Assembly: GCF_022554085.1 (NCBI RefSeq) | Contig: NZ_JAKFYR010000002.1 | Coordinates: 496,001 to 560,000 of the forward strand | Length of the DNA: 64,000 bases | Direction: 5' to 3' | Source of the DNA: Rhodococcus sp. CH91 | GTDB lineage: Bacteria; Actinomycetota; Actinomycetes; Mycobacteriales; Mycobacteriaceae | Part shown: piece after piece, positions 1 through 19,162 of the stretch | Layout: every line of letters begins with the position of its first letter | Numbering within the stretch: position 1 is the stretch's first letter | Position numbers and translations under genes: made by a program | The notes under the pieces: generated by a model | Database searches by the model: none | Told to the model about the DNA's origin: nothing | Seen by the model: only the letters and a program-made list of their open reading frames with translations

Positions 1-437
1 CCCTCATGGGGATCCAGGCGATCAAGGGTGTCGAGGTGGGCGACGGGTTCGAGACCTCGCGTCGCCGCGGCAGCGCCGCGCACGACGAGATGACGCCCGG
101 CCCCGACGGCGTCCTGCGCTCGAGCAACCGTGCCGGTGGTATCGAAGGCGGCATGACCAACGGTGAGCCGCTGCGTGTGCGGGCGGCGATGAAGCCGATC
201 TCGACCGTGCCCCGCGCACTCTCGACCGTCGACATGACCACCGGTGACGAGGCGGTCGCGATCCATCAGCGCTCGGACGTGTGTGCGGTTCCCGCCGCCG
301 GTGTCGTCGCGGAGGCGATGGTCGCGCTGGTCGTGGCGCAGGCTGCACTCGAGAAGTTCGGCGGGGATTCCCTCACCGAGACGACGAGCAACATCCAGCA
401 CTACCTGAAGGGCATCGCGGCGCGGCCGCCGCGGTGA
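1..437 (+). CDS. aroC: Chorismate synthase, C-terminal part (5' end outside window)
   Basis: This enzyme makes chorismate from 5-enolpyruvylshikimate-3-phosphate with reduced FMN, the last common step of aromatic biosynthesis, in the cytoplasm. Only about 145 C-terminal residues are present; the frame is open from base 3. The segment has the family's conserved core: [15 protein letters not shown], then [16 protein letters not shown], then the FMN-site stretch [15 protein letters not shown], and the late [17 protein letters not shown] block. The stop lies 4 bases before aroK, so aroC, aroK and aroB form one transcription unit. Identification is secure; the start cannot be seen. Confidence 0.96.
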   Translation, partial: LMGIQAIKGVEVGDGFETSRRRGSAAHDEMTPGPDGVLRSSNRAGGIEGGMTNGEPLRVRAAMKPISTVPRALSTVDMTTGDEAVAIHQRSDVCAVPAAGVVAEAMVALVVAQAALEKFGGDSLTETTSNIQHYLKGIAARPPR

Positions 438-441
438 TCTC

Positions 442-2728
<2,287 letters not shown>

Positions 2729-2817
2729 GAGAATCTCCTCGGGGTCGGCTACCCGTACAGACCGGCGCCGCCGAGAAAACTGAGCACCCGCCCGCTACAG
2801 GGCGGGTCGGGACAGGC

Positions 2818-3402
2818 TCACTGCTTCGGTTCGATCCGCGGGAAGATCTCGGTGGGAGCGTCGTCGTTGCGCCATGCGGGATCGGCCGGCCGGGCCCCTG
2901 CCGTCGAGGTCGCTCCGGCGTTCGCGGGCGCATGATGCTCCCGGTGGACGGACCAGTCGTCGTTCTTCGTGGCCTTGCGTTCGCTGCGGCGCGCGAAGAA
3001 GCGGCCGAGTGTGACCGCCGCCATCGCCGGCAGGAAGACCAGCAGCACCGTGAATGCGGCTCCCGAGGTCACCTCGAAGAACAGGGATGTCACGCCGACC
3101 GGCACCGGGGCGATCGTGTCGACGAACCAGGTGAGGACTCCGCCCACGATTCCGGTCACCGCGCCGGCGGCGAGCCAGCGCATCGTCAGGTCTGCACCCT
3201 CGTCGGGGTCGGGATGCGCGCGATGGTCACGGATGCCGTCGAGACCGGCCCAGACGAATGCCGCGATCACCACCACGGCGAAGCCCAGCCAGCGCAGCAC
3301 CGATCCCTGCAACGGCCACTGGACGAGAGCGGCACCGAGCAGGACGCGCACGACCACGTGGACCAGGGCAAGCCCGAGTCCGCGGAGCAACCAGGGTTTC
3401 AT
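2818..3402 (-). CDS. Small integral membrane protein, B-4DMT family
   Basis: A 194-residue membrane protein with four predicted hydrophobic segments: residues about 5-25, 33-52, 75-95 and 105-135. A hydrophilic tail of about 55 residues rich in Arg, Asp and Ala follows. It resembles the actinobacterial B-4DMT (four-TM drug/metabolite transporter-like) proteins; the M. tuberculosis homologue (Rv2536) lies at the same place beside pepQ. The ATG at 3402 is chosen because it precedes the first membrane segment directly; the open frame upstream is only antisense to the peptidase gene. Transport substrate unknown. Confidence 0.7.
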   Translation of the reverse strand: MKPWLLRGLGLALVHVVVRVLLGAALVQWPLQGSVLRWLGFAVVVIAAFVWAGLDGIRDHRAHPDPDEGADLTMRWLAAGAVTGIVGGVLTWFVDTIAPVPVGVTSLFFEVTSGAAFTVLLVFLPAMAAVTLGRFFARRSERKATKNDDWSVHREHHAPANAGATSTAGARPADPAWRNDDAPTEIFPRIEPKQ

Positions 3403-3464
3403 GTTCCCGAGAGTAACGGGTGAGGGCGGCGCCGGTGTGGCTCGTCCCACAACTGTGCGGCCGG

Positions 3465-3470
3465 TAGGTT
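3465..3470 (+). promoter_or_regulatory. Candidate -10 box (TAGGTT) for a leaderless transcript
   Basis: TAGGTT fits the actinobacterial TAnnnT -10 consensus and ends 7 bases before the ATG at 3478. That spacing puts the transcription start at or next to the start codon, as in leaderless mRNAs. No Shine-Dalgarno sequence is present, which agrees. The -35 region is not recognisable. Confidence 0.5.
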
Positions 3471-3477
3471 GAACGTC

Positions 3478-4575
3478 ATGTCTGCCGACCATGCTTCCCG
3501 CCGTCGCGCGCTGCGTGTGCTGCTCGTCGAACGCGAACTCGACGCGCTGCTGGTGACGGATCTGATCGACATCCGCTATCTCACGGGTTTCACGGGCTCC
3601 AATGCGGCCCTGCTCGTGTCCGCGGCGGACGGCGACGACGAGGCACACACCGTGATCTGCACCGACGGCCGTTATCTGACACAGGTGGGCGAGCAGGTGC
3701 CCGACCTGCGCTCGGTGATCGCGCGGTCGTCGGCCACCCAGCTGATCCTCGAATTCGGGACCGGCTCGGCGCGTTGGGGATTCGCGAGCGACGTCGTCAC
3801 GGTCGACGAGCGGGCGCGGTGGGACGGTCTCGACGTGTCCGTCCGGTTCGTTCCCCTCACCGGGCTGGTCGAACAGTTGCGCGCCGTCAAGGACGAACAC
3901 GAGATCGGGTTGCTGCGCGAGGCGTGCGCGGTGGCCGACCGGGCTCTGGCCGATCTGATCGCCGCGGGGGGTCTGCGACCGGGGCGCACCGAGAAGGAGG
4001 TGGCCCGCGATCTCGAATGGCGCATGTTCGAGCACGGCGCCGACGGGATCTCCTTCGAGACCATCGTCGCTGCCGGAGCCAACTCCGCGGTGCCGCATCA
4101 CCGCCCCACCGCAGCGGTGCTCGCGGACGGTGACTTCGTCAAACTCGACTTCGGTGCCCAGATCGGTGGATATCACTCCGACATGACCCGCACCTACGTC
4201 CTCGGCAGGGCCGCGGACTGGCAACGCGAGCTGTACGAGCTGGTCCTGCGCGCGCAGCAGGCGGGCCGTGATGCGCTCGCCCCCGGTGTCGACTGTGCCG
4301 CGGTGGACGCCGCCGCGCGTAGCGTCATCGCCGAGGCCGGATACGCCGACCTGTTCCTGCACGGCCTCGGCCACGGGGTAGGACTCGAGATCCACGAAGC
4401 GCCGGGAATCGGTGCCTCGGCGACCGGTACACTTGTCGCCGGTGCGGCGGTGACCGTCGAGCCGGGTGTGTACTTCTCGGGGCGCGGAGGCGTGCGGATC
4501 GAGGACACGCTCGTGGTGCGGGAGCGGACTCCGGAGCTGCTCACGCTCACCGACAAGACATTGACCGTCGTTTGA
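3478..4575 (+). CDS. pepQ: Xaa-Pro aminopeptidase/dipeptidase (M24 family)
   Basis: A cytoplasmic di-metal peptidase that cleaves peptides with proline at the second position. The 365-residue protein has an N-terminal creatinase-like domain (to about residue 130) and a C-terminal pita-bread domain. All five metal ligands are visible: the two aspartates in [19 protein letters not shown], the histidine in [13 protein letters not shown], and the glutamates in TVEPGVY and VRIEDTLVV. An in-frame TTG lies at 3469, but ATG 3478 is preferred because it sits correctly behind the -10 box. PepQ versus PepP specificity cannot be settled from sequence. Confidence 0.88.
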   Translation: MSADHASRRRALRVLLVERELDALLVTDLIDIRYLTGFTGSNAALLVSAADGDDEAHTVICTDGRYLTQVGEQVPDLRSVIARSSATQLILEFGTGSARWGFASDVVTVDERARWDGLDVSVRFVPLTGLVEQLRAVKDEHEIGLLREACAVADRALADLIAAGGLRPGRTEKEVARDLEWRMFEHGADGISFETIVAAGANSAVPHHRPTAAVLADGDFVKLDFGAQIGGYHSDMTRTYVLGRAADWQRELYELVLRAQQAGRDALAPGVDCAAVDAAARSVIAEAGYADLFLHGLGHGVGLEIHEAPGIGASATGTLVAGAAVTVEPGVYFSGRGGVRIEDTLVVRERTPELLTLTDKTLTVV

Positions 4576-4609
4576 GGGCGGTTCCTCGACCCTAGGAGAC
4601 ACGAACCAA

Positions 4610-5173
4610 GTGGCTGATACCAGTGACTTCAAGAACGGACTCGTTCTGAAAATCGACGGACAGCTCTGGCAGATCATCGAGTTCCAGCACGTCAAGCCGG
4701 GCAAGGGCCCCGCTTTCGTGCGTACGAAGCTCAAGAATGTGACGTCGGGCAAGACCGTCGACAAGACCTGGAACGCCGGTGTGAAGGTCGAGACCGCCAC
4801 CGTCGATCGCCGCGACATGACCTACCTCTACAACGACGGCACCGACTACGTCTTCATGGACGGCGAGACCTACGACCAGATCTCGATCTCGCCCGAGCTG
4901 CTCGGTGACGGCGCGAAGTTCCTGCTCGAGAACATGCCGGTACAGGTCGCGACCCACGAGGACGTCCCGCTGTTCGTGGAGCTGCCCGTCACCGTGGAGC
5001 TCGTGGTCAAGCACACCGATCCGGGCCTGCAGGGCGACCGTTCCACCGGCGGCACCAAGCCCGCGACCCTCGAGACCGGCGCCGAGATCCAGGTCCCGCT
5101 GTTCATCAACACCGGCGACAAGCTCAAGGTCGATTCCCGTGACGGCAGCTACCTCGGGCGAGTGAATTCCTGA
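4610..5173 (+). CDS. efp: Elongation factor P
   Basis: EF-P rescues ribosomes stalled on polyproline stretches. The 187-residue protein has the standard three beta-barrel domains, starting [17 protein letters not shown], with the tip-loop segment [17 protein letters not shown] near residue 33. The modifiable residue in this loop is a lysine flanked by PG and GP. The signature [13 protein letters not shown] appears in domain III. GTG 4610 follows an AGGAGA site at 4593-4598. The gene abuts nusB without a gap, so they are co-transcribed. Confidence 0.97.
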   Translation: MADTSDFKNGLVLKIDGQLWQIIEFQHVKPGKGPAFVRTKLKNVTSGKTVDKTWNAGVKVETATVDRRDMTYLYNDGTDYVFMDGETYDQISISPELLGDGAKFLLENMPVQVATHEDVPLFVELPVTVELVVKHTDPGLQGDRSTGGTKPATLETGAEIQVPLFINTGDKLKVDSRDGSYLGRVNS

Positions 5174-5683
5174 GTGTCCGGTAACCAGAAGAAGCTCGGG
5201 GCCCGCCACAAGGCCCGCAAGCGCGCCGTGGATCTGCTCTTCGAAGCCGAGGCCCGCGACGTGCATCCGGTCGACCTCGCCGCCGATCGCGTCGAACTCG
5301 CGGTCGCCGACGACCAGGTCGCTCCGGTCCCGGCGTACACGCAGGCCATCATCGGCGGTGTCGCCGACCATCTCGACGAGACCGACCGGGTGATCGCCGA
5401 TCACCTGCACGAATGGACCCTGGATCGGCTTCCGGCGGTCGACCGCGCGATCCTGCGCATCGCGGTGTGGGAACTCTTCCACGCCACCGATGTGCCGCCG
5501 GTGGTCGCCGTCGACGAAGCGGTCGAGCTCGCGAAACAGTTGTCCACCGACGACTCGCCGGCCTTCGTCAACGGAGTGCTGGGCCAGATCGTCGCGGTCG
5601 CCGACCAGGTGCGTGCGGCCGCGGCTGCCACACGCGTGCGACCCGCCGGAGAATCCTCCGGTCCGGAATCCGAACGATCCTGA
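5174..5683 (+). CDS. nusB: Transcription antitermination factor NusB
   Basis: NusB binds boxA RNA with NusE (S10) and promotes antitermination of rRNA operons. The 169-residue protein has the all-helical NusB fold: it starts with [21 protein letters not shown] and has the conserved [19 protein letters not shown] segment and the terminal [24 protein letters not shown]. The GTG start follows the efp stop directly. A strong stem-loop 40 bases downstream probably ends the transcript. Confidence 0.96.
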   Translation: MSGNQKKLGARHKARKRAVDLLFEAEARDVHPVDLAADRVELAVADDQVAPVPAYTQAIIGGVADHLDETDRVIADHLHEWTLDRLPAVDRAILRIAVWELFHATDVPPVVAVDEAVELAKQLSTDDSPAFVNGVLGQIVAVADQVRAAAAATRVRPAGESSGPESERS

Positions 5684-5724
5684 CGTCCGCGTACGCGGCG
5701 ATCGGGACGGCCGAGCCGTGCGAA

Positions 5725-5754
5725 GGGCCCGACGGGAGAGATCCCGTCGGGCCC
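5725..5754 (+). terminator. Stem-loop terminator after nusB
   Basis: A perfect 13-bp inverted repeat (5725-5737 with 5742-5754) closes a GAGA tetraloop. The stem is very GC-rich, but no T-run follows, as is common for actinobacterial terminators. It separates the efp-nusB unit from the pyrimidine operon. Confidence 0.75.
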
Positions 5755-5820
5755 GCGTGCTCTCCGGAGCATGTGTTGCGCTTCACCCGCTGTCCGCGCG
5801 GAGTCGTATCCGGACGCTGC

Positions 5821-5826
5821 TAGGCT
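5821..5826 (+). promoter_or_regulatory. Candidate -10 box (TAGGCT) of the pyr operon
   Basis: TAGGCT matches TAnnnT. Transcription from here would start near 5833, ten bases before the PyrR-type hairpin, giving a leader of about 55 bases before pyrR. No convincing -35 was seen. Confidence 0.5.
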
Positions 5827-5842
5827 CGATATCCGTCAGGCA

Positions 5843-7442
<1,600 letters not shown>

Positions 7443-7486
7443 CGCACACGCCACGCCGGGGAGACACAGAATCAGGAGAACCACAG

Positions 7487-8800
7487 GTGACGCCGCAGGT
7501 GCTCATCCGCAACGTCCGACTCTACGGTGAGGGCGACCCGGTCGACGTGCTGCTCGGCGACGAGCAGATCCTCGCCGTCGGCACCGGTCTCGAGACCGAC
7601 GGCGACGCGGAGATCGTCGACGGCACGGGACAGATCATGCTGCCCGGCTTCGTCGACCTGCACACCCATCTGCGCGAGCCCGGACGCGAGGACACCGAGA
7701 CCGTCGATTCGGGTTCGGCCGCCGCGGCACGCGGTGGGTACACCGCGGTGTTCGCCATGGCCAACACCGACCCGGTCGCCGACTCGGCGGTGGTGACCGA
7801 CCACGTGTGGCGCCGCGGACAGGAGGTCGGCCTCGTCGACGTGCATCCCGTGGGTGCGGTCACGGTCGGGCTCGGAGGCAAGCAACTCGCCGAGATAGGC
7901 ACGATGGCTGCCGGTGTCGGCCGGGTGAAGATGTTCTCGGACGACGGCATGTGCGTGTACGACCCGCTGATCATGCGTCGCGCTCTCGAGTACTCCGCCT
8001 CGCTCGGCGTGCTCGTCGCCCAGCACGCCGAGGAACCGCGCCTGACCGTCGGGGCCGTCGCCCACGAGGGACCCACCGCGGCGCGTCTCGGGCTCGCCGG
8101 CTGGCCCCGCGCCGCCGAGGAATCCATCGTCGCCCGCGACGCGTTGCTCGCCCGCGACGCCGGAGCGCGCGTACACATCTGCCATGCCTCCACGGCCGGA
8201 ACCGTCGAGCTCGTCCGCTGGGCGCGCTCGCAGGGTATCGCGATCAGCGCCGAGGTCACCCCCCACCACCTGCTCCTCGACGACTCGCGCCTCGAGAGCT
8301 ACGACGGCATCAACCGGGTGAACCCGCCTCTGCGGGAGAAGTCCGACGTCGAGGCTCTGCGCCGTGGACTGGCCGACGGGATCCTCGATTGTGTGGCCAC
8401 CGACCACGCCCCGCACGCCGAACAGGACAAGTGCTGCGAGTTCTCGCAGGCACGTCCGGGAATGCTCGGGCTCGAAACGGCGTTGTCCGTCGTGGTCGAG
8501 ACGATGGTCCGGCCCGGACTCCTGGACTGGCGTGGCGTCGCGCGGGTGATGAGCGAGCGCCCTGCCGAGATCGTGGGTCTCGACGACCAGGGCCGTCCCC
8601 TCGAGGTGGGTGAGCCGGCCAACCTCGTGCTCGTCGACCCGGAGGCCGAGTGGACGGTGCACGGTCCGGATCTGGCGAGCATCTCCCACAACACGCCGTA
8701 CGAAGACATGACCCTGCCGGGGCGCGTCACCACCACCGTCTTGCGCGGACGGATCACCGCCCGCGACGGTGAGGTGTTCCCCCGCACGAGCGAAAGGTAG
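7487..8800 (+). CDS. pyrC: Dihydroorotase
   Basis: PyrC cyclises N-carbamoyl-aspartate to dihydroorotate. It is a binuclear-zinc amidohydrolase with [12 protein letters not shown] (metal histidines), [12 protein letters not shown] and TDHAPH in the expected order. GTG 7487 gives 437 residues beginning [15 protein letters not shown], matching the family start, and has AGGAG at 7474-7478 with 8-base spacing. An in-frame GTG at 7439, overlapping the pyrB stop, would add 16 poorly conserved residues and is the alternative. Confidence 0.95.
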   Translation: MTPQVLIRNVRLYGEGDPVDVLLGDEQILAVGTGLETDGDAEIVDGTGQIMLPGFVDLHTHLREPGREDTETVDSGSAAAARGGYTAVFAMANTDPVADSAVVTDHVWRRGQEVGLVDVHPVGAVTVGLGGKQLAEIGTMAAGVGRVKMFSDDGMCVYDPLIMRRALEYSASLGVLVAQHAEEPRLTVGAVAHEGPTAARLGLAGWPRAAEESIVARDALLARDAGARVHICHASTAGTVELVRWARSQGIAISAEVTPHHLLLDDSRLESYDGINRVNPPLREKSDVEALRRGLADGILDCVATDHAPHAEQDKCCEFSQARPGMLGLETALSVVVETMVRPGLLDWRGVARVMSERPAEIVGLDDQGRPLEVGEPANLVLVDPEAEWTVHGPDLASISHNTPYEDMTLPGRVTTTVLRGRITARDGEVFPRTSER

Positions 8801-8808
8801 GAACCGAC

Positions 8809-9300
8809 ATGGATCGCTTTCTTCTCACCGTCGGATTCCTCGCGCTGTGGATCGTGCTCGTCCTGCTGATGTGGAAGGGCTGGCGCGGCCGCGCCCGACG
8901 CCAGCAGGACGTGGTCGGCGAACTGCCGACGGTGCCCGCCGAACTGGGGGAGCCGCTCGTCGAACCGACCACGGGCCTGTACGTGGGCAGCACTCTCGCC
9001 CCGAGCTGGCAGGACCGCATCGCGGTCGGTGACCTCGGTTACCGTGCGAACGCGGAACTGAGCCGCTACCGAACCGGTGCTCTGCTCGAACGCGACGGCG
9101 CATCCCCGATCTGGATCCCGCAGGACTCGATCCGGGCGATCCGCACCGAGCGCGGTCTGGCAGGCAAGGTCATGTCCAAGGACGGGCTGCTGGTCATCCG
9201 CTGGCAGCTGCCCTCCGGGACGGAGGTCGACACCGGCTTCCGCGGCGACGACAAATCGGTCTACCCGCTCTGGACGAGCGGGGCGGGCGAACACTCTTGA
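8809..9300 (+). CDS. Membrane-anchored PH-like domain protein between pyrC and carA
   Basis: A 163-residue protein with one N-terminal membrane segment (about residues 5-22) followed by a charged RGRARRQQD turn and a compact domain of about 120 residues. It sits in the same place as M. tuberculosis Rv1382, conserved between pyrC and carA, so it is co-transcribed with pyrimidine genes, but its role is unknown. The C-terminal part (KVMSKDGLLVIRWQ, FRGDDKSVYPL) looks like the PH-like fold annotated in these proteins. The frame after its TGA stays open through to carA (see findings). Confidence 0.75.
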   Translation: MDRFLLTVGFLALWIVLVLLMWKGWRGRARRQQDVVGELPTVPAELGEPLVEPTTGLYVGSTLAPSWQDRIAVGDLGYRANAELSRYRTGALLERDGASPIWIPQDSIRAIRTERGLAGKVMSKDGLLVIRWQLPSGTEVDTGFRGDDKSVYPLWTSGAGEHS

Positions 9301-9417
9301 GACGGTGACGATCACAACGACGATGACGATCACGACGAACAACACGACGATCACGACACGCGAGATCTCAGCCTGTGCGGCCGGCTCTGGTGCGGTCGAA
9401 GAGAACGGAGACAACGC

Positions 9418-10601
9418 ATGAGCGGCAGAACATTCGGCGGTGGCACGGCGGTGCTGGTCCTCGAGGACGGACGGGTCTTCCGTGGCATCCCCTTCGGGGC
9501 CGTCGGGCAGACCCTCGGTGAAGCGGTCTTCAGCACGGGCATGACCGGCTACCAGGAGACCCTGACCGATCCCAGTTACCACCGGCAGATCGTGGTGGCC
9601 ACGGCCCCGCAGATCGGCAACACCGGCTGGAACCACGAGGACAACGAGTCCGTCGGCCCGACCGGCGACGCCGCCGACTCCAAGATCTGGGTCGCCGGCT
9701 TCGTGGTGCGCGACCCGTCGCGCCGCGTGTCGAGCTGGCGTGCCAACGGATCGCTGCAGGACGAACTCGAACGCCAGAACGTCGTGGGCCTGGCCGGTAT
9801 CGACACCCGCGCACTCGTGCGGCACCTGCGCACCCGCGGCTCGATGCGCGCCGGCGTCTTCTCCGGCGACGCGCTCGCCTGGAAGGGCGACGAACTCGAC
9901 ATCGACGTGCTGCTCGACCGCGTGCGGAGCCAGCCCTCGATGCTCGGTGCCGACCTGGCCGGTGAGGTGAGCACCACCTCCGGTTACGTCGTCGAACCCA
10001 CCGGCGGCGAGGCGCGTTTCACGGTCGCGGCCATCGACCTCGGCATCAAGACGAACACTCCGCGCATGTTCGCCGAACGCGGCATCCGCGTGCACGTGCT
10101 GCCGTCCTCGGCGAGCCTGCACGACATCCTCGACCTGAAGGCCGACGGCGTCTTCCTCTCGAACGGTCCCGGCGATCCGGCGACCGCCGACGGTGCGGTG
10201 CACCTGACGAAGGAGGTTCTCGGACAAGGGCTTCCGTTGTTCGGTATCTGCTTCGGCAACCAGATCCTCGGTCGTGCGCTCGGCCTGGGCACCTACAAGA
10301 TGAAGTTCGGTCACCGCGGCATCAACATCCCGGTCGTCGACCACGAGACCGGCCGCATCGCGATCACCGCCCAGAACCACGGTTTCGCACTCGAAGGCGA
10401 GGCCGGGCAGGAATTCGACACCCCGTTCGGTCGCGCTGTGATCAGCCACACCTGCGCCAACGACGGTGCCGTCGAGGGTGTCAAGCTCGTCGACGGCTCC
10501 GCCTTCTCCGTGCAGTACCACCCCGAAGCGGCGGCCGGACCCCACGACGCCGCCTACCTGTTCGATCGTTTCACCCGCATGCTCGAGGGAGAGAAGAACT
10601 G

Positions 10602-10602
<1 letters not shown>
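9418..10602 (+). CDS. carA: Carbamoyl-phosphate synthase, small (glutaminase) chain
   Basis: CarA hydrolyses glutamine and passes ammonia to CarB. The 394-residue chain has the CarA-specific N-terminal domain ([34 protein letters not shown]) and a class I amidotransferase domain with the catalytic cysteine in [12 protein letters not shown] and the His/Glu pair in [13 protein letters not shown] 9418 follows GGAG at 9407-9410. The stop overlaps the carB start (TGATG). Confidence 0.97.
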
Positions 10603-13942
<3,340 letters not shown>

Positions 13943-13946
<4 letters not shown>

Positions 13947-14770
13947 CGGCCTTCGGGCAGCGGCTCGCCGAGGCGCTCCGGCGTCGCGGGCCGCTGTGCG
14001 TGGGGATCGATCCCCACCCCGGGCTCCTGCACGCGTGGGGCCTCGGCGACGATGTCAACGGTCTCGCCCGTTTCAGCGATCGATGCGTCGAGGCCTTCGG
14101 CGACACCGTCGCGGTCGTCAAACCGCAGGTGGCGTTCTTCGAGGCGTTCGGCTCGGCGGGTATCGCCGTGCTCGAACGCACCATCGCCGAGCTGAGGGCC
14201 TCCGGCACTCTCGTCCTCGCCGACGCGAAACGCGGGGACATCGGATCGACGATGGACGCCTACGCCCGCACGTGGCTCTCGGACGGTTCGCCTCTGTGCG
14301 CGGACGCGGTGACGGTCTCGCCGTATCTGGGCTTCGGTTCGCTCGACCCGGCTCTGGATCTCGCCGTGGCGACGGGCCGCGGGGTGTTCGTGCTCGCGGC
14401 GACGTCCAACCCGGAGGGTGCGCAGATCCAGCGTGCGCGGGTCGCCGACGGACGCAGCGTCGACCAGGTCGTGGTGGACGAGGCCGCCGCTCGCAACGCG
14501 GGTGCCGTCGAGCTGGGATCGGTGGGTGTGGTCGTCGGTGCGACCCTCACCGAAGCTCCCGACCTGTCGGACCTCCACGGGCCCGTCCTGATGCCCGGAG
14601 TGGGCGCTCAGGGCGGCACCGCGCAGGACGTGCGCCGTCTCGTCGGTGACCGTCTCGGCGCGGTCCTGCCCAATGTCTCGCGGGACGTGCTGCGGGCCGG
14701 TCCGTCGGTGGCGGAGCTGCGGGCGGCCGTCGGCCGCAGCCTGGACGGGTTCGCCTTCCTCTCGAACTGA
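13943..14770 (+). CDS. pyrF: Orotidine-5'-phosphate decarboxylase
   Basis: PyrF decarboxylates OMP to UMP, the last step of the pathway. The 275-residue protein belongs to the longer mycobacterial-type (type 2) class: [12 protein letters not shown] near the start, the catalytic lysines in [17 protein letters not shown], then [10 protein letters not shown] and [12 protein letters not shown] 13943 overlaps the carB stop; the open frame further upstream is a shadow of carB. It is the last gene of the pyr operon; pyrD and pyrE are elsewhere. Confidence 0.96.
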
Positions 14771-14781
14771 GATCGCTCCTC

Positions 14782-14818
14782 CTCGTGCCCGGATCGCCAC
14801 GCGCGGTCCGGGCACGAG
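14782..14818 (+). terminator. Stem-loop terminator after pyrF
   Basis: A perfect 12-bp inverted repeat (14782-14793 with 14807-14818) encloses a 13-base loop, starting 11 bases after the pyrF stop. No T-run follows. Its position fits the end of the pyrimidine operon. Confidence 0.65.
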
Positions 14819-15199
14819 CCGTCCGTGCCGATGCATGCGCTCTGACCTGCGATCAGACCCGCGCGACACGCGCAATCGCAAGAAATTTTTCTCGCCCCGG
14901 TCACGCCGTTGCGCGGGGTGAAGAGGGCGTCGGAAGTCACATTCGTGGCCGAGGGGTCCCCGCATCGAGCGGAACGCCTCTGACCTGCTATTTCTGACCG
15001 TTTCGGCAGGTCGTGAGGGTGCGCGGATCCACTGCGGAAGGCGCGGAATCCGCTGCGGAATCGGCGCGCACTACCGCACGGATTTTCGAGTGGAACGCCG
15101 GGGGGTCGGTTCGCATTCGTCGGTGGTCGTGAGTACGGTCGCTATCGCCGCTGGTTGCAGCGGTGAAGACTCGAAAGCCAACGATGAGACGGAGGAACC
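14819..15199 (+). promoter_or_regulatory. Long upstream region of mihF with repeats
   Basis: About 380 bases without a gene, between the pyr terminator and mihF. It contains TCTGACCTGC twice (14841-14850, 14979-14988); the second copy pairs with GCAGGTC at 15006-15012. There is an AT-rich tract (AGAAATTTTTCT, around 14881-14892) and an imperfect 21-base direct repeat at 15027-15067 (ATCC-CTGCGGAA units). TACGGT at about 15135 is a possible -10. These look like a complex promoter region, perhaps for autoregulation by mIHF, which is inference. Confidence 0.4.
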
Positions 15200-15520
15200 G
15201 TGGCCCTTCCCCAGCTGACCGATGAGCAGCGCGCCGCTGCTCTGGAGAAGGCGGCTGCTGCCCGTCGTGCCCGGGCGGAGCTCAAGGAGCGCCTCAAGCG
15301 CGGCGGCACCGACCTCAAGCAGGTGCTCAAGGACGCCGAGAACGATGAGATCCTGGGCAAGATGAAGGTGTCTGCGCTGCTCGAGGCCCTGCCGAAGGTC
15401 GGCAAGGTCAAGGCGCAGGAGATCATGACCGAGCTGGAGATCGCTCCGACCCGCCGTCTGCGCGGCCTCGGCGACCGTCAGCGCAAGGCCCTGCTCGCCA
15501 GGTTCGATTTCGACGCCTGA
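15200..15520 (+). CDS. mihF: Integration host factor, actinobacterial type (mIHF)
   Basis: A 106-residue nucleoid-associated DNA-binding protein, essential in mycobacteria and unrelated in fold to the two-subunit E. coli IHF. Visible features are the basic N-terminal helix ([15 protein letters not shown]), the [20 protein letters not shown] stretch of the helix-two-turn-helix, and [13 protein letters not shown] at the C-terminus. GTG 15200 follows GGAGG at 15191-15195. It leads a cluster with gmk and rpoZ, as in M. tuberculosis. Confidence 0.94.
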   Translation: MALPQLTDEQRAAALEKAAAARRARAELKERLKRGGTDLKQVLKDAENDEILGKMKVSALLEALPKVGKVKAQEIMTELEIAPTRRLRGLGDRQRKALLARFDFDA

Positions 15521-15525
15521 GCACC

Positions 15526-16137
15526 GTGGTAGCTGACGCACGAACCGTGACGGACAGCGCGCCCGTGACGCGGAGGGGCCGGCTGGTAGTGCTGGCCGGG
15601 CCCTCCGCGGTCGGGAAGTCGACTGTCGTTCGCCTGCTGCGGAGCAGGATCCCGGAATTGCTCTTCAGCGTTTCGGCCACCACCCGGGATCCGCGGCCCG
15701 GTGAGGTCGACGGAGTGGACTACCACTTCGTCACCCGCGCCGAGTTCGATCGGATGATCGACGCCGGGGAGCTGCTCGAATGGGCGGACATCCACGGCGG
15801 GCTGCAGAGATCGGGCACCCCGGCCGAGCCGGTGCGCGACGCGCTGGCCGAGGGCCGACCGGTGCTCGTGGAGGTCGACCTCGCGGGGGCCCGCGCAGTC
15901 CGCGCCGCCATGCCCGACGCGGTGCTGGCCTTCCTGGCACCGCCGAGTTGGGATGTGCTCGTCGACCGCCTGACCTCCCGCGGCACCGAATCCGACGAGG
16001 TGGTGGCCCGCCGCCTCGACACCGCTCGCAGCGAGCTCGCAGCGCAGGACGAGTTCGATGTCGTGGTCGTCAACGACGATGTCGACCGCGCCTGCGACGA
16101 ATTGGTATCCTTGTTGGTTGGACGAGAAACCGACTGA
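15526..16137 (+). CDS. gmk: Guanylate kinase
   Basis: Gmk phosphorylates GMP to GDP. The 203-residue protein has the P-loop GPSAVGKST near residues 25-33, the GMP-binding [21 protein letters not shown] block, and [14 protein letters not shown] with the lid REST-like segment [14 protein letters not shown]. It begins 5 bases after mihF; the first 17 residues are variable, and in-frame GTG codons downstream are possible alternative starts. Confidence 0.95.
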   Translation: MVADARTVTDSAPVTRRGRLVVLAGPSAVGKSTVVRLLRSRIPELLFSVSATTRDPRPGEVDGVDYHFVTRAEFDRMIDAGELLEWADIHGGLQRSGTPAEPVRDALAEGRPVLVEVDLAGARAVRAAMPDAVLAFLAPPSWDVLVDRLTSRGTESDEVVARRLDTARSELAAQDEFDVVVVNDDVDRACDELVSLLVGRETD

Positions 16138-17792
<1,655 letters not shown>

Positions 17793-17824
17793 TTTCAATA
17801 CTCGCGCCGACGCGTTCGGAACAG

Positions 17825-17830
17825 TAGCGT
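17825..17830 (+). promoter_or_regulatory. Candidate -10 box (TAGCGT) upstream of metK
   Basis: TAGCGT fits TAnnnT and would give a leader of about 90 bases before metK. A small hairpin GGAGC-ACAC-GCTCC lies within that leader at 17864-17877. No SAM riboswitch consensus was recognised. Confidence 0.35.
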
Positions 17831-17926
17831 CGGCACTGCGATCGGGTTTTCCTGCCCGTTCGGGGAGCACACGCTCCACACGGTTTGTCCGTCCAGCGCC
17901 TGGCGCATCAGTCGAGAGGGAGTTTC

Positions 17927-19141
17927 GTGAGCAAGACCGGCGGTCGGCTTTTCACCAGTGAGTCCGTGACGGAGGGGCATCCGGACAAGATCTGTGACGC
18001 GATCAGCGACTCGGTTCTCGACGCGCTTCTGGCCGAGGATCCCCGTGCCCGGGTAGCGGTGGAGACACTCGTGACCACGGGCCAGGTGCACGTCGTGGGT
18101 GAGGTCACCACCTCCGCCTACGCCGACATCCCCAAGATCGTGCGTGATCGTGTGCTCGAGATCGGTTACGACTCGTCCTCGAAGGGCTTCGACGGGAACT
18201 CCTGCGGGGTCAACATCGCGATCGGCGCGCAGTCGCCCGAGATCGCCGGTGGCGTCGACGTCGCGCTCGAGGCCCGCAGCGGTGTGCTCACCGACGACGA
18301 GGTCGCTCTGCAGGGCGCCGGCGACCAGGGTCTGATGTTCGGGTACGCGTGCTCGGACACCCCCGAACTGATGCCGTTGCCGATCTCCCTCGCGCACCGC
18401 CTCTCCCGCCGTCTCACCGAAGTGCGCAAGTCCGGGGTGCTGCCCTACCTGCGCCCCGACGGCAAGACCCAGGTCACCATCGAGTACGACGGCGACAAGC
18501 CCGTCCGGCTCGACACGATCGTCATCTCCACCCAGCACGCCTCCGATATCGACCTGAACAACCTGCTGACGCCGGATCTGCGTACCCATGTCGTCGACGC
18601 TGTGCTCGCCGACCCCAACCTGGCCGGCCTCGCCACCGACGACGTGCGGCTGCTGGTGAACCCGTCCGGATCCTTCGTGCTCGGCGGGCCGATGGGCGAT
18701 GCCGGACTCACCGGCCGCAAGATCATCGTCGACACCTACGGCGGTATGGCGCGGCACGGTGGCGGTGCCTTCTCGGGTAAGGACCCCTCGAAGGTCGACC
18801 GTTCGGCCGCTTACGCGATGCGTTGGGTCGCCAAGACCGCGGTCGCCGCGGGCCTGGCCGACCGCATCGAGGTGCAGGTCGCCTACGCGATCGGCAAGGC
18901 GGCTCCGGTCGGGCTGTTCGTCGAGACGTTCGGCACCGAGAAGACCGACCCGGCTCGCATCCAGCAGGCCATCGGTGAGGTCTTCGACCTGCGTCCGGGC
19001 GCGATCATCCGCGATCTCGATCTGCTGCGCCCGATCTACGCGAAGACCGCGGCATACGGTCACTTCGGACGCACCGACATCGACCTGCCGTGGGAGAACA
19101 CCGACCGCGCCGACAAGCTGCGCGCGGCCGCCGGTCTGTAG
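17927..19141 (+). CDS. metK: S-adenosylmethionine synthetase
   Basis: MetK makes SAM from methionine and ATP. The 404-residue protein starts [22 protein letters not shown] and holds the [12 protein letters not shown] methionine/ATP loop, the P-loop-like [16 protein letters not shown] and [11 protein letters not shown], all intact. GTG 17927 is chosen because it gives the family N-terminus and follows a GAGAGGGA site; an upstream in-frame ATG at 17885 would add 14 unconserved residues. Confidence 0.96.
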   Translation: MSKTGGRLFTSESVTEGHPDKICDAISDSVLDALLAEDPRARVAVETLVTTGQVHVVGEVTTSAYADIPKIVRDRVLEIGYDSSSKGFDGNSCGVNIAIGAQSPEIAGGVDVALEARSGVLTDDEVALQGAGDQGLMFGYACSDTPELMPLPISLAHRLSRRLTEVRKSGVLPYLRPDGKTQVTIEYDGDKPVRLDTIVISTQHASDIDLNNLLTPDLRTHVVDAVLADPNLAGLATDDVRLLVNPSGSFVLGGPMGDAGLTGRKIIVDTYGGMARHGGGAFSGKDPSKVDRSAAYAMRWVAKTAVAAGLADRIEVQVAYAIGKAAPVGLFVETFGTEKTDPARIQQAIGEVFDLRPGAIIRDLDLLRPIYAKTAAYGHFGRTDIDLPWENTDRADKLRAAAGL

Positions 19142-19162
19142 ATCCCCGAGGATCGGGCCCGG

